64,000 nt of DNA from Bacteroidota bacterium (GTDB lineage: Bacteria; Bacteroidota; Bacteroidia; NS11-12g; UBA9320), in NCBI GenBank assembly GCA_002746305.1, contig NVWV01000001.1:186001-250000 (forward strand), read 5' to 3'. Shown here piece after piece: positions 9,971 through 18,799 of the stretch. The first letter of the stretch is position 1. Every line of letters begins with the position of its first letter. The position numbers were made by a program, and so were the translations under genes. The notes below the pieces were generated by a model. That model was not told where the DNA came from and did no database searches. It saw only the letters and a list, made by a program, of their open reading frames with translations.

Positions 9971-10906
9971 GTGAGAGTTGGAATCATAGGAGCAGGAAAT
10001 TTTTCAGGTAAGGTGTTTAGTCACCTTAGTGACAATCTCTCGTTAACGATTGTAGGAGGTTACGACGTTCCAGGTATTGACGGACTTGAATCTTTTTGTG
10101 ATTTAAATGATTTACTCGGTCTAGTAGATAGCATTTTTATATTTGATATTTTATCTTCTGGATACACTACATTGTCTGAAATTGTTAAGCAAGGAAAGAA
10201 TCTATACTTAGAAAGCCCTAGTTTATGCAGTAGAAGAGATCTTAGGAATTTAGAGATGCTTGCTTATGAAAGTGGTACTATAATTCAGATTGGTCTTAAA
10301 CAACGGTTCTATAATTTTTATAGTGATTTAGAGAAATACAATATTGTTCCTAGAATATTAGAGAGCAGTAGGTTTGTGAAGTTTAATAAAAAGTCTACTC
10401 AGTTAAGTGTAATAGATGATTTGATGTTACATGATATCGACGTCACCCTAAAACTCGCTAATGCTGAGGTGAAGTCTATATATAGCACAGCGGTAGGAGT
10501 ATATTATAAAGATCCAGATGTAGTAAACACTAGAATTGAGTTTTACAATGGATGTGTGGCAAATTTGTCTGCAAGTAAAATTTCTAACAAGGAAGTGCAT
10601 CAAACGAAGTTCTTTCAAAACAATACATATTGCTCTATTGACTATGTAAAACAGCTACTTAAGGTGCAGAATAACACCCGAGATGATGAAGGTACTGATG
10701 AGGAATGGGGAGTGAAAACAACCTATAGTCAAGCCAAAGATAGCGATGGTTATCTCGCTATGTTAGATAAAGAGATAAATTCGTTTTACAATTGCATTGC
10801 AAATAATGTAGAGCCAAGTGCTGGTATTTCACAATATTTGCAACTTCAGTCAGTGACTGACAAAATTAAAGAGCAATTAGAACGAAATTTTACAACCAAC
10901 GCATAA
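9971..10906 (+). CDS. Gfo/Idh/MocA-family oxidoreductase-like protein with altered EKP motif
   Basis: A 311-residue protein starting at GTG. It has an N-terminal Rossmann nucleotide-binding motif (VGIIGAGNFSG) and the family's overall layout, including DDLMLHDID around residues 150-158, where the family keeps an Asp/His pair. The usual catalytic EKP motif is replaced by ESP (YLESPSL, about residue 80), so the lysine normally essential for sugar dehydrogenation is missing. It may be a non-classical enzyme, such as an acetamido-sugar or deoxysugar modifier, or may be inactive. Its stop TAA abuts the following lipoprotein frame, and a sugar transferase follows. This places it in a glycan assembly unit. 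Confidence 0.8.
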   Translation: MRVGIIGAGNFSGKVFSHLSDNLSLTIVGGYDVPGIDGLESFCDLNDLLGLVDSIFIFDILSSGYTTLSEIVKQGKNLYLESPSLCSRRDLRNLEMLAYESGTIIQIGLKQRFYNFYSDLEKYNIVPRILESSRFVKFNKKSTQLSVIDDLMLHDIDVTLKLANAEVKSIYSTAVGVYYKDPDVVNTRIEFYNGCVANLSASKISNKEVHQTKFFQNNTYCSIDYVKQLLKVQNNTRDDEGTDEEWGVKTTYSQAKDSDGYLAMLDKEINSFYNCIANNVEPSAGISQYLQLQSVTDKIKEQLERNFTTNA

Positions 10907-10929
10907 TCAAATTCCTATCACCGATAGGG

Positions 10930-11802
10930 TTGATTCTTGCATTCTCACTTTTTAGTGGGTGCGATAATGATGAGCCTATTCCATCTTATATCCATATTCC
11001 TAGAATAGATGTTACAACAGACTTATTGACACAGGGGTCCAATGCTCATGAAATTGTCGATGCTTGGGTCTACATTAATAACCAATTAGTGGGTGCTTTT
11101 GAACTCCCTGCGACTATTCCTATTTTAACTAGTGGTAAGCAGAAACTGACCATCATAGGAGGAATTAAGAAGAATGGTTTTGTAACCCAACGTATTGCAT
11201 ATCCATTTTTTAAGCCATTTGAAGTTGAGAGGGAATTTATTCCTAGTCAAGTAGATACTATTTTTCCAGTAATGTCTTATAACGATAATACAAAATTTCC
11301 TTGGCTAGAAAATTTTGAAGATCAGACCATATCAATGACGAAAAGTGGATCTAACACTACATATGATAGTATGGTTATAACCGGATTGGAGAGTGATGTC
11401 TATGATTACGACGGTATTGATAATAAATTTAGTGGGAAGGTTGCAATACCACAAGGTCTTCAAATATTTGAGAACAGTACTGTGGGTAGATATGATTTGC
11501 CACGAAGTGGTCAAGAAATCTATCTAGAAATTAATTTTAAGTGTAATACAGAATTTGTCGTTGGGATTTATCCCATCAATGGTAGTGTCATACAGGGGGT
11601 TCCTATTTTAAATTTACGATCCACTTTAGATGAATCTACAGGAAACTTGAAATGGAAAAAGACTTACATCAGTTTAAAAGAAGATGTAAATGTGGCAGAA
11701 AATATTGGAGCTGATTTTAAGATCTTTTTTAATGCTCAAACAAATACGACCACGGGTACTCCTCTAATCTATTTTGACAATATAAAACTCGTCCATTTTT
11801 GA
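10930..11802 (+). CDS. Putative lipoprotein in glycan unit; start uncertain
   Basis: A protein of about 290 residues with a lipobox (LFSGC) near its N-terminus and no recognised family. The frame's first standard start is TTG at 10930, which gives a signal only 10 residues long with no positive charge. The frame is open further upstream, and reading from ATA at 10903 gives a normal lipoprotein signal (IIKFLSPIGLILAFSLFSGC). The body has two beta-rich halves; the second (about residues 130-290) resembles a jelly-roll ending in IYFDNIKLVHF, typical of carbohydrate-binding-like folds. It lies between an oxidoreductase-like gene and a sugar transferase; its TGA overlaps the next start (TTGA). Function unknown. 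Confidence 0.75.
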   Translation: MILAFSLFSGCDNDEPIPSYIHIPRIDVTTDLLTQGSNAHEIVDAWVYINNQLVGAFELPATIPILTSGKQKLTIIGGIKKNGFVTQRIAYPFFKPFEVEREFIPSQVDTIFPVMSYNDNTKFPWLENFEDQTISMTKSGSNTTYDSMVITGLESDVYDYDGIDNKFSGKVAIPQGLQIFENSTVGRYDLPRSGQEIYLEINFKCNTEFVVGIYPINGSVIQGVPILNLRSTLDESTGNLKWKKTYISLKEDVNVAENIGADFKIFFNAQTNTTTGTPLIYFDNIKLVHF

Positions 11803-13211
11803 ATCGGAAAAAGCTAATAATTAAGTATATACTTCTTGACTTTCTAGCTGCTATGATAGCTTGGGGAGTATTCTTTATATACAGAAAGTGTTTTGTAGAT
11901 GGAGGCTTCAATCCATATTACTTAAGATACGTTTGGTCTGATTCTAAACTCTACCTGGGTTTGGTATTTATTCCGTTATTCTGGATTACGCTATACGCAC
12001 TTATAGGACTATATCGGAGTGCTTATAGGAAATCAAGACTGAAAGAACTTTTACAGCTCTTTACACTAGGTGTTGCTGGAGTATTAATTCTGTTTTTTAC
12101 ACTGCTTCTGGATGATGAAGTCACAGAGTATAGGAGCTACTATGAATCAATTTTAGTATTGTTTGGGCTTCATTTTATACCTACAGTTTTTTTTAGAATA
12201 GTACTATCCTCTCGTATTGCTCATAAGATTAAAAATAGAGTGATTGGGTTTAGAACTCTATTAGTAGGGTCTGGACCTAAGGCAGGTAAAATTTATCAAG
12301 AACTAACATTAGCGAAAAAGTCTGAAGGGCATTTTTTTGAAGGTTTTGTCAATATCAACGGAGAAGAAGGCGTCATTACAGATATACCTCAGTTGGGAAG
12401 TAAAGAAGATATCGTATCTGTAATACGAGATAAGCAAATACAGGAAGTACTCATTGCTACCGAGGAGCATCAGAAAAAAGATATTGCTGAAATTATTTCA
12501 ACTTTGGATGGTGAGAAGGTAGTCATAAAGGTAATCCCAGACTTGTATCAGCACTTAGCCGGTATGGTGAAAATGGGTAATGTATTTGGAGCTGTTCTCA
12601 TCGAAATTGAGACCAATGTGCTCCCTCCTTGGCAAAAGCTAATCAAAAGAAGTTTTGATATCATCACATCCGTCTTCGTTTTAATAATTGGTTTACCCTT
12701 CTATGCTTTAATTGGTTTACTCGTAAAATTGGGATCTCCGGGTCCAATATTTTATACTCAAGAAAGAATTGGATTAGGAGGTAAACCGTTTAACATCATC
12801 AAGTTCAGAAGTATGAAGGTGGATGCTGAATCCGCTGGACCACAATTGAGCAAAGAGGACGATCCCCGAATAACTCGGATGGGAAAGTTCTTGCGTAAAA
12901 CTAGACTTGATGAGTTTCCTCAGTTTTGGAATGTGCTGATAGGAGATATGAGCGTAGTTGGAAATAGACCGGAACGTCAATTTTTTATTGATAAAATTGT
13001 AGAGAAGGCTCCACACTACAAGAGATTACATAAAATAAGACCTGGTATTACATCTTGGGGTCAAGTGAAGTATGGTTATGCTGAAAGTGTAGATGAAATG
13101 ATTGAAAGGTTGCGTTATGATTTACTGTATCTCGAAAATATATCTATAATGCTAGATTTAAAAATCCTAATATACACGGTGTTGATTATGGCTCAAGGGA
13201 GAGGTAAGTGA
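11799..13211 (+). CDS. Polyprenyl-phosphate glycosylphosphotransferase (WbaP/WcaJ-type)
   Basis: A 470-residue inner-membrane enzyme that moves a sugar-1-phosphate onto a polyprenyl phosphate carrier to begin exopolysaccharide or glycan assembly. The N-terminal half has several membrane helices followed by a Rossmann-like domain (VGSGPKAGK around residue 155). The C-terminal catalytic domain has KRSFDI, GSPGPIFYTQERIG, KFRSMKVDAE, RITRMGKFLRKTRLDEFPQFWNV cut at the usual conserved points, GDMSVVGNRPE and RPGITSWGQV. The likely start is TTG, overlapping the preceding TGA as TTGA, so translation is probably coupled. No other glycosyltransferases are adjacent. Confidence 0.93.
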   Translation: MNRKKLIIKYILLDFLAAMIAWGVFFIYRKCFVDGGFNPYYLRYVWSDSKLYLGLVFIPLFWITLYALIGLYRSAYRKSRLKELLQLFTLGVAGVLILFFTLLLDDEVTEYRSYYESILVLFGLHFIPTVFFRIVLSSRIAHKIKNRVIGFRTLLVGSGPKAGKIYQELTLAKKSEGHFFEGFVNINGEEGVITDIPQLGSKEDIVSVIRDKQIQEVLIATEEHQKKDIAEIISTLDGEKVVIKVIPDLYQHLAGMVKMGNVFGAVLIEIETNVLPPWQKLIKRSFDIITSVFVLIIGLPFYALIGLLVKLGSPGPIFYTQERIGLGGKPFNIIKFRSMKVDAESAGPQLSKEDDPRITRMGKFLRKTRLDEFPQFWNVLIGDMSVVGNRPERQFFIDKIVEKAPHYKRLHKIRPGITSWGQVKYGYAESVDEMIERLRYDLLYLENISIMLDLKILIYTVLIMAQGRGK

Positions 13212-13238
13212 GGGGATATACTTATAAATATATTAAGA

Positions 13239-14039
13239 CTAGTTAGCCAATAATTCTTTTAAGACCTTTTTGTATTGTTCATTATCAGTCATTCCATTAT
13301 GTCCTTGATTTTCAAGAGGAATTAAAGTAATTTTTGATTTGAAATCTTCTTTTAGGAGAACAGAAGATTCATAGCTAATAACTCGATCCTGTTTTCCGTG
13401 AAATATGGTAACAGGCATATCACATTTTTTTAAATACTCATTGGTTTCAAATTTATATTTAAGTATAAACGTGGGGATTGCAGAATAGGTGCGACGCATC
13501 ATGTCGATTAAGCTGTAGTATGGGGCTTGCAATATTAAAAGACGTGGATTGTTGTTTGAAGCAAGTTTTGATGCTAGTCCGCTACCTACGGAATATCCTA
13601 AGATGATTATCTGATCTTCATTATATTTCTTCTTTAGTTCGCGGTAAGCTGTTTCATTATCATTAAAAAGTTGAGCTTGACTACTTATATTTCCATCACT
13701 TTTACCGAAGCCTCTATAATCTAACATAAAGACATCATAATTTAAGTTGGTATATGTTTTAGCAACATGTCCCCAAGATTCTAAAGAACTTGAATTCCCA
13801 TGTAAATAAAAGATAAGACCACGTGATGAGTCAGATTTAAAAAGTAATCCATTTAAACGTGTTCTGTCGTTAGTTAGAATGTCAAATTCCTTAAAATCTT
13901 GGTCAAATTGGAACGTATAGTCTTGTTCCAATTTCTGCGGAAAGAAAATTAATTTTTCCTGAGTGAAGTAAAGTAAGCCACACACTAGAATATATAAACC
14001 CAGTAATACTTTAACAAAGCGAAATAGAATTTTTTTCAT
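13239..14039 (-). CDS. Alpha/beta hydrolase (serine aminopeptidase S33-like)
   Basis: A 266-residue hydrolase with an N-terminal membrane anchor (residues about 6-26, VKVLLGLYILVCGLLYF). It has the oxyanion HG motif (YLHGNSSS), the DYRGFGKS strand-helix, the nucleophile elbow LGYSVGSG (Ser near 150), an acidic residue in HGKQDRVI, and the catalytic His in NQGHNGM. It resembles the YqjL/FrsA-like membrane-anchored esterases often named after BEM46. The substrate cannot be inferred. It converges with the sugar transferase, 27 bases apart, and is divergent from the M13 peptidase. Confidence 0.88.
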   Translation of the reverse strand: MKKILFRFVKVLLGLYILVCGLLYFTQEKLIFFPQKLEQDYTFQFDQDFKEFDILTNDRTRLNGLLFKSDSSRGLIFYLHGNSSSLESWGHVAKTYTNLNYDVFMLDYRGFGKSDGNISSQAQLFNDNETAYRELKKKYNEDQIIILGYSVGSGLASKLASNNNPRLLILQAPYYSLIDMMRRTYSAIPTFILKYKFETNEYLKKCDMPVTIFHGKQDRVISYESSVLLKEDFKSKITLIPLENQGHNGMTDNEQYKKVLKELLAN

Positions 14040-14144
14040 GAGTCTTTCCCAGAGTTGTTTGTTTATTTAGGTTCGCCAAAATTACATTCTTCCATCGTTT
14101 TTTATTATCTGTTCCTCTACCAAATACTACTCTTCGTCCAAAAT

Positions 14145-14186
14145 GACCACCTCTTTTTTGCACTTTGAGGTGGTCCAATATATTTG
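14145..14186 (+). promoter_or_regulatory. Promoter with perfect 9-bp inverted repeat before M13 peptidase
   Basis: TTTG (14157-14160), an 18-base spacer and TATATTTG (14179-14186) form a two-part Bacteroidota promoter 17 bases before the peptidase ATG. The -33 box lies in the 13-base spacer of a perfect inverted repeat, GACCACCTC (14145-14153) and GAGGTGGTC (14167-14175). That is where a dimeric repressor would block RNA polymerase. The element may be an operator or an mRNA-independent DNA palindrome. It is not followed by a T-tract, and the divergent hydrolase gene starts at 14039, so a terminator is unlikely. Confidence 0.6.
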
Positions 14187-14203
14187 CAGCTTATAAAGTT
14201 ATC

Positions 14204-16222
14204 ATGAAGAACACAATCTTTGTCCTAAGTATATTAGCCATTACAGCTTGTAGTAAGAAGAAAACAGAAGTGGAAAAACCAGTTGCATTTGACACTTCAT
14301 TTATTGATTCAACCATTAATCCGTGTGAAAATTTTTATCAGTATGCTATAGGTGGATGGAGAGAAAATAATCCTGTGCCAGAGACTGAGAGCAGATGGAT
14401 GGCATTTAATATTCTGAATGAGGAAAACCGTCAAAAACTTATGAAGATAGTAAATAAAGTTAGGATGAATAAAGCTGCAATCCAAGGAAGTGATGAGCAA
14501 ATGATTCGTGACTTTTACAATGCTGCTATGGATAGTGTAGCTAGAGAAAAATTGGGTATTACAGGAATTGCCTCCATTCTCTCTGAAATAAATGATGCTC
14601 AAGGGTTGGAAGATCTTCAACATCTTTTTGGTAAGTTAGCTCCAATGGGTATAGGCACTCCAATAGGATTGTACATTGGAACAGATAGTAAAAACAGTAA
14701 GGAGAATACAGTGTATGCTAGTCAATCTGGTTTAAACCTACCCGATAGGGATTACTATTTGCAAGATAATGAGAAGTTTAATGAAATTAGGATAGCATAT
14801 GTAAGTCATATAAATAAGATGTTTGAACTGGCTAACGAACCTTCAGATGTTGGTCAGTCTATTTTAGATTTAGAAACCAAACTTGCGGAAATAAGCTGGA
14901 GTAGACTTGAAAGAAGAGATCCAGTGAAAACCTATAACAAAAAGAACTTTGATGATTGGGATAATAGCCTCAATACTCTTGATGTGCGGAGTATTGTACA
15001 AACTAGAAGGTTTGGTGACTTTGATACCATAATTGTTGGACAGCCATCTTACTTTGAGGCATTGAATGATTTATTAGCTTCTAGCTCTATTGAAGATTGG
15101 AAAAACTATATGAAATGGAATGCTATTACAGGGTTTTCCAACTATTTAAGTTTTGACTTAGAAGCTGAAAATTTTGCTTTCTACAGTACTAAACTAAGAG
15201 GAACTACAACAATGAAACCAAGAGACGAAAGAGTATTTGGTGTTATGGATAGAGTATTAAGTGAGCAATTAGGAAAGCTATTTGTTAAAGAACACTTTAG
15301 CGAAGAAAGTAAGCAGTACATGAGCACGATGATTGAGAACTTAAGAAGTGCATACATAGATAGGGTAGGTCAACTTACTTGGATGAGTAGTGAGACTAAA
15401 GAAAAGGCTATTAAAAAGCTTAATGCCTTTACTTATAAAGTTGGATATCCAAATGAATGGGAGGACTATTCGAAACTTAAAATTGTATCTGACAGTTATT
15501 TGCAAAATATACTAAATGCTCGAACATTTGGGTACAATAAAATGCTTGAGAAACTGGGAGAACCAGTAGATAAGGATGAATGGCACATGTCACCACAAGT
15601 GGTGAACGCTTACTACAGTTCTAGTAACAATGAAATTGTTTTTCCGGCAGGAATTTTACAACCACCATTCTTTCACAAGGATTTTGACCATGCCATCAAC
15701 TATGGTGGTATAGGTGCAGTAATCGGACATGAATTTTCTCATGGTTTTGATGATCAAGGTAGTAAGTTCGATTGGGATGGAAACTTAAACTCATGGTGGA
15801 CAGATGAGGATAGAACTAAGTTTGATGCTTTGGCCAAGAAACTTGGGGAACAGTATGATGCATATTCTCCTGTGGACGGAATGAATGTAAATGGTAAAAT
15901 GACCATGGGCGAAAATATCGCAGATCTAGGTGGAGTGACTTTAGCATATGCTGCACTTCAAAAACAATACAACGGTGATATGCCAGAAAAGATAGATGGA
16001 TTTACTTGGCAACAAAGATTTTTCTTAGGTTGGGCCAATGTATGGAAAGGCAATATCAAAGAAGAAGAGATGGTAAATAGATTGAAATCAGATGTCCATT
16101 CTCCAGCGGAATATAGAGTGATTGGTCCCTTGGTAAACTTTGAGCCGTACTATGAAGCTTTTGGTACTTGTGAAACAGGTGCTATGCATAAAGAAGATTC
16201 TGCTAGAATTAAGATTTGGTAA
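14204..16222 (+). CDS. M13-family zinc metallopeptidase (neprilysin/PepO-like), lipoprotein
   Basis: Cleaves peptides in the periplasm or at the cell surface. The start is set at the ATG at 14204, which opens a lipoprotein signal (MKNTIFVLSILAITAC) and lies just after the promoter; the upstream ATG at 14165 overlaps the promoter. The protein of 672 residues has the typical M13 N-terminal domain (INPCENFYQYAIGGW, with the VPETESRW segment). The catalytic domain has NAYYSSSNNEIVFPAGILQ cut around the substrate motif, zinc motif HEFSH (about residue 509), GENIADLGG with the third zinc ligand, and a C-terminus ending in ARIKIW. All catalytic residues are present. Confidence 0.96.
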   Translation: MKNTIFVLSILAITACSKKKTEVEKPVAFDTSFIDSTINPCENFYQYAIGGWRENNPVPETESRWMAFNILNEENRQKLMKIVNKVRMNKAAIQGSDEQMIRDFYNAAMDSVAREKLGITGIASILSEINDAQGLEDLQHLFGKLAPMGIGTPIGLYIGTDSKNSKENTVYASQSGLNLPDRDYYLQDNEKFNEIRIAYVSHINKMFELANEPSDVGQSILDLETKLAEISWSRLERRDPVKTYNKKNFDDWDNSLNTLDVRSIVQTRRFGDFDTIIVGQPSYFEALNDLLASSSIEDWKNYMKWNAITGFSNYLSFDLEAENFAFYSTKLRGTTTMKPRDERVFGVMDRVLSEQLGKLFVKEHFSEESKQYMSTMIENLRSAYIDRVGQLTWMSSETKEKAIKKLNAFTYKVGYPNEWEDYSKLKIVSDSYLQNILNARTFGYNKMLEKLGEPVDKDEWHMSPQVVNAYYSSSNNEIVFPAGILQPPFFHKDFDHAINYGGIGAVIGHEFSHGFDDQGSKFDWDGNLNSWWTDEDRTKFDALAKKLGEQYDAYSPVDGMNVNGKMTMGENIADLGGVTLAYAALQKQYNGDMPEKIDGFTWQQRFFLGWANVWKGNIKEEEMVNRLKSDVHSPAEYRVIGPLVNFEPYYEAFGTCETGAMHKEDSARIKIW

Positions 16223-16225
16223 GCG

Positions 16226-17275
16226 TTAATTCGCTTTATCTCTCTTAATTAAAAGTTCTAGTTGATTCGCTATGAGTTTTGACGCATTAGGAGTCCAGTG
16301 TGTGTCATCATAATAGTATAAATCCTTAGTATGTGGAATATCTGCTTGCAAAACCTCTTTGGCATCTAGAAAGAGATAGTCCTTTTTAAGACCTCTCAGG
16401 TGGTCAAAGAACAGGGGTTTTGGATAATTTTTAGGTAAAATAAATTCATAGTATAGGTCATATTTATCAGGAGCAGGAAGTACAATTAATTGAATTTCTC
16501 GTGCTGCCATTTTTTTGGATAAAGTATTTAGATGTTTATTGAGACCATTAACATAATTAAGGTCCGAATTCATCATTAGTGAATTTAAATCCTGATCATA
16601 AAAGAGAAGTTCATTTCTGTTAACAGAGAATAGTTCCTCCGTAGTCTTTACCTTAAAAACAGTTCCATTGTAGGCGTTATCATCGTATAAGTATTGCAGA
16701 TTAGTTAAGGGGAATGAAATTAAATTATTGGTAAAAAGCTTAAAACGGTCCTTTTGAGTGTAGTTAGTTTTAATTGGAGCGGTGCACAATTGATCCATAT
16801 TGACAACCCTTGAAGTATCCGTATTTAATCCTCTAAAAGTAAATGTCCTTTCGATACATTGTAACACGATATAATCGACATCTAAACTGTCAAGAAGATT
16901 TCCATTATTTAGCCCATAAAGTGTGCTGATGGGGTTATTAAAGAAGTAATTGTCGAGATAGACCACACTGATGTTCTTCTTACTCCCAAGGTAGTTTTTA
17001 TATCCAAAGTTTTCTTGCTCTGAAAATGAATCACCTATAACTAGGACCGTAAATTTATTGTTGCGTTTGAGGTTAAGATCTGAAACATTTTTAAAGCAAT
17101 ACTTGTTTTTGTATTCCTTGTCAAATATTTTTTTTGAGTTGTAATCCTTCTTATCAAAGAGGTATCCCATTCTGAGTAAATCTCCTTTATTACTTGCGTA
17201 GAATATATTGAAGACCATATACAAGATCAGTATTGGTGTTAGGAAAATAAATGTTTTGCTTATAAATTTTTTCAT
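16226..17275 (-). CDS. AlgX/AlgJ-like SGNH-fold acyltransferase accessory protein
   Basis: A 349-residue protein with an N-terminal signal or anchor helix (residues about 5-25). The SGNH-type nucleophile block VLVIGDSFS is near residue 75. The catalytic Asp-His pair is in YYDDTHWTPNASKL near the C-terminus, with a supporting LPAPDKYDLY segment. This matches the AlgJ/AlgX family, which acetylates extracellular polysaccharide in the periplasm using acetyl groups brought across by an AlgI-type MBOAT protein. That partner gene starts immediately upstream (4 bases between them). Sequence outside the motifs is not conserved enough to name the polymer. Confidence 0.85.
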   Translation of the reverse strand: MKKFISKTFIFLTPILILYMVFNIFYASNKGDLLRMGYLFDKKDYNSKKIFDKEYKNKYCFKNVSDLNLKRNNKFTVLVIGDSFSEQENFGYKNYLGSKKNISVVYLDNYFFNNPISTLYGLNNGNLLDSLDVDYIVLQCIERTFTFRGLNTDTSRVVNMDQLCTAPIKTNYTQKDRFKLFTNNLISFPLTNLQYLYDDNAYNGTVFKVKTTEELFSVNRNELLFYDQDLNSLMMNSDLNYVNGLNKHLNTLSKKMAAREIQLIVLPAPDKYDLYYEFILPKNYPKPLFFDHLRGLKKDYLFLDAKEVLQADIPHTKDLYYYDDTHWTPNASKLIANQLELLIKRDKAN

Positions 17276-17279
17276 AGCG

Positions 17280-18728
17280 TTAAAATTGAAAATAAATAAA
17301 CTGCTGTTCTTTACCGCTAAACCAAATGATGGTAAAAATAATTAGATAATAAAATGTCAATCTATAAAAGGAGGGCCAATTTGTTCCAAGTTTTTCTAGA
17401 GCAAATTTTTTGTCTCTGCCTATCCATTCTATGAGTATAAAAATCCCAATCATAATATAGAGTGGGAGTATCAAGTTGTCCCCCTCAAAGGTTGGTGCAG
17501 AACAGATTTCAGTAGAGAATATTTTACATAGAATTATCCATGCTTGATTAATGTTTTCGGCTCTGAAGAATATCCAAGCCAAAGAGGTCAAACAGAAAGT
17601 GAAAAGTATGGATATGAACTCAGATACACTGGGAAAAAAATTGCCTTTAGCCACTATGTCTAGACTCTTTCTATTTGTTTTAAGAATCATAGAGGGAATT
17701 ATAAAAAGAGCATTTAATGCTCCCCAAACTACGAAGGTCCAGTTGGCTCCATGCCAAAGACCGCTTATAAGAAAAATAATGAAGGTATTTCTAACTCGGG
17801 TGAGTGTGCTACCTCTGCTGCCCCCGAGTGGTATGTATAGGTAGTCTCTAAACCATGTGGAAAGGGAAATATGCCATCGTCTCCAGAATTCAGCTATGTT
17901 TCTAGAAAAATAGGGCGTAGCGAAGTTTTGTTTTAGGTTAAATCCAAAAAGACGAGATGTTCCTATGGCAATGTCAGAGTAACCTGAAAAATCACCATAA
18001 ATTTGAAAAGTAAAAAAGAGTGTTCCAAGCACAAGTGTACTGCCAGAATGAATTTCTGCATTGTCAAAAATTAGATTAGCATATTCCGCACAGTTGTCAG
18101 CAATTACAACTTTCTTGAAAAGTCCCCATAGTATCTGTCTCATACCATCGACAGCTTGGAGATAGTTGAATTTTCTTTTGGAGTAAAATTGGGGTAATAG
18201 ATTTGTTGCCCGTTCTATGGGACCTGCGACTAGCTGCGGAAAAAAACTAACAAATGAGGCAAATGAAATGAAATCTTTAGCAGGCAGCAATTTTCTTCTG
18301 TAGATATCAATGGTATAGCTCATAGTTTGAAATGTATAAAAGCTTATCCCTACAGGGAGAATTATATTAAGTGAGTTTGGAGATATTTTATTTCCAAATA
18401 AGGAAAATGCCAAAGAAAAATTTTCTATAAAGAAATTGTAGTACTTAAAGAAAAACAGTAATCCAAGATTTGCGAATATGCTAGTCCAGAGTAGAAGTTT
18501 TCGTTTTTGTAATTTTTTTTGCGTTTGAAGTTTATTCCCAATTATAAAGTCAACTAGGGTACTGAATAAAATTAATAACAGGAATCGCCAATCCCACCAT
18601 GAATAGAATAGGTAACTAGCTGCTAAGATAATTAGGTTCTGAGTTTGTCGATTTTTCTTTCCTCCTAGCCAGTAGAAGAGAAAAACAAGCGGTAAAAAAA
18701 TCGCAAAATCAAGAGAGTTAAATGTCAT
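17280..18728 (-). CDS. MBOAT-family membrane O-acyltransferase (AlgI-like)
   Basis: A 482-residue inner-membrane protein with about ten or more hydrophobic helices. Landmarks are the family opening MTFNSLDFAIFLPLVFLFYW, the VGISFYTFQTMSYTIDIYR block, FFPQLVAGPIERA, the conserved NIAEFWRRWHISLSTWFRDYLYIPLGGSRG region, and the catalytic His in SGLWHGANWTF. AlgI-type proteins pass acetyl groups from acetyl-CoA across the inner membrane. The downstream AlgX-like gene supplies the periplasmic transferase. The two form a two-gene unit for O-acetylating a surface polysaccharide. Confidence 0.93.
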   Translation of the reverse strand: MTFNSLDFAIFLPLVFLFYWLGGKKNRQTQNLIILAASYLFYSWWDWRFLLLILFSTLVDFIIGNKLQTQKKLQKRKLLLWTSIFANLGLLFFFKYYNFFIENFSLAFSLFGNKISPNSLNIILPVGISFYTFQTMSYTIDIYRRKLLPAKDFISFASFVSFFPQLVAGPIERATNLLPQFYSKRKFNYLQAVDGMRQILWGLFKKVVIADNCAEYANLIFDNAEIHSGSTLVLGTLFFTFQIYGDFSGYSDIAIGTSRLFGFNLKQNFATPYFSRNIAEFWRRWHISLSTWFRDYLYIPLGGSRGSTLTRVRNTFIIFLISGLWHGANWTFVVWGALNALFIIPSMILKTNRKSLDIVAKGNFFPSVSEFISILFTFCLTSLAWIFFRAENINQAWIILCKIFSTEICSAPTFEGDNLILPLYIMIGIFILIEWIGRDKKFALEKLGTNWPSFYRLTFYYLIIFTIIWFSGKEQQFIYFQF

Positions 18729-18799
18729 ATAACAACGGGCATATTCTTGATTTAATCATTATTTGAGATTGTCTGTTTGAAATTGTACAGGTTATTACT

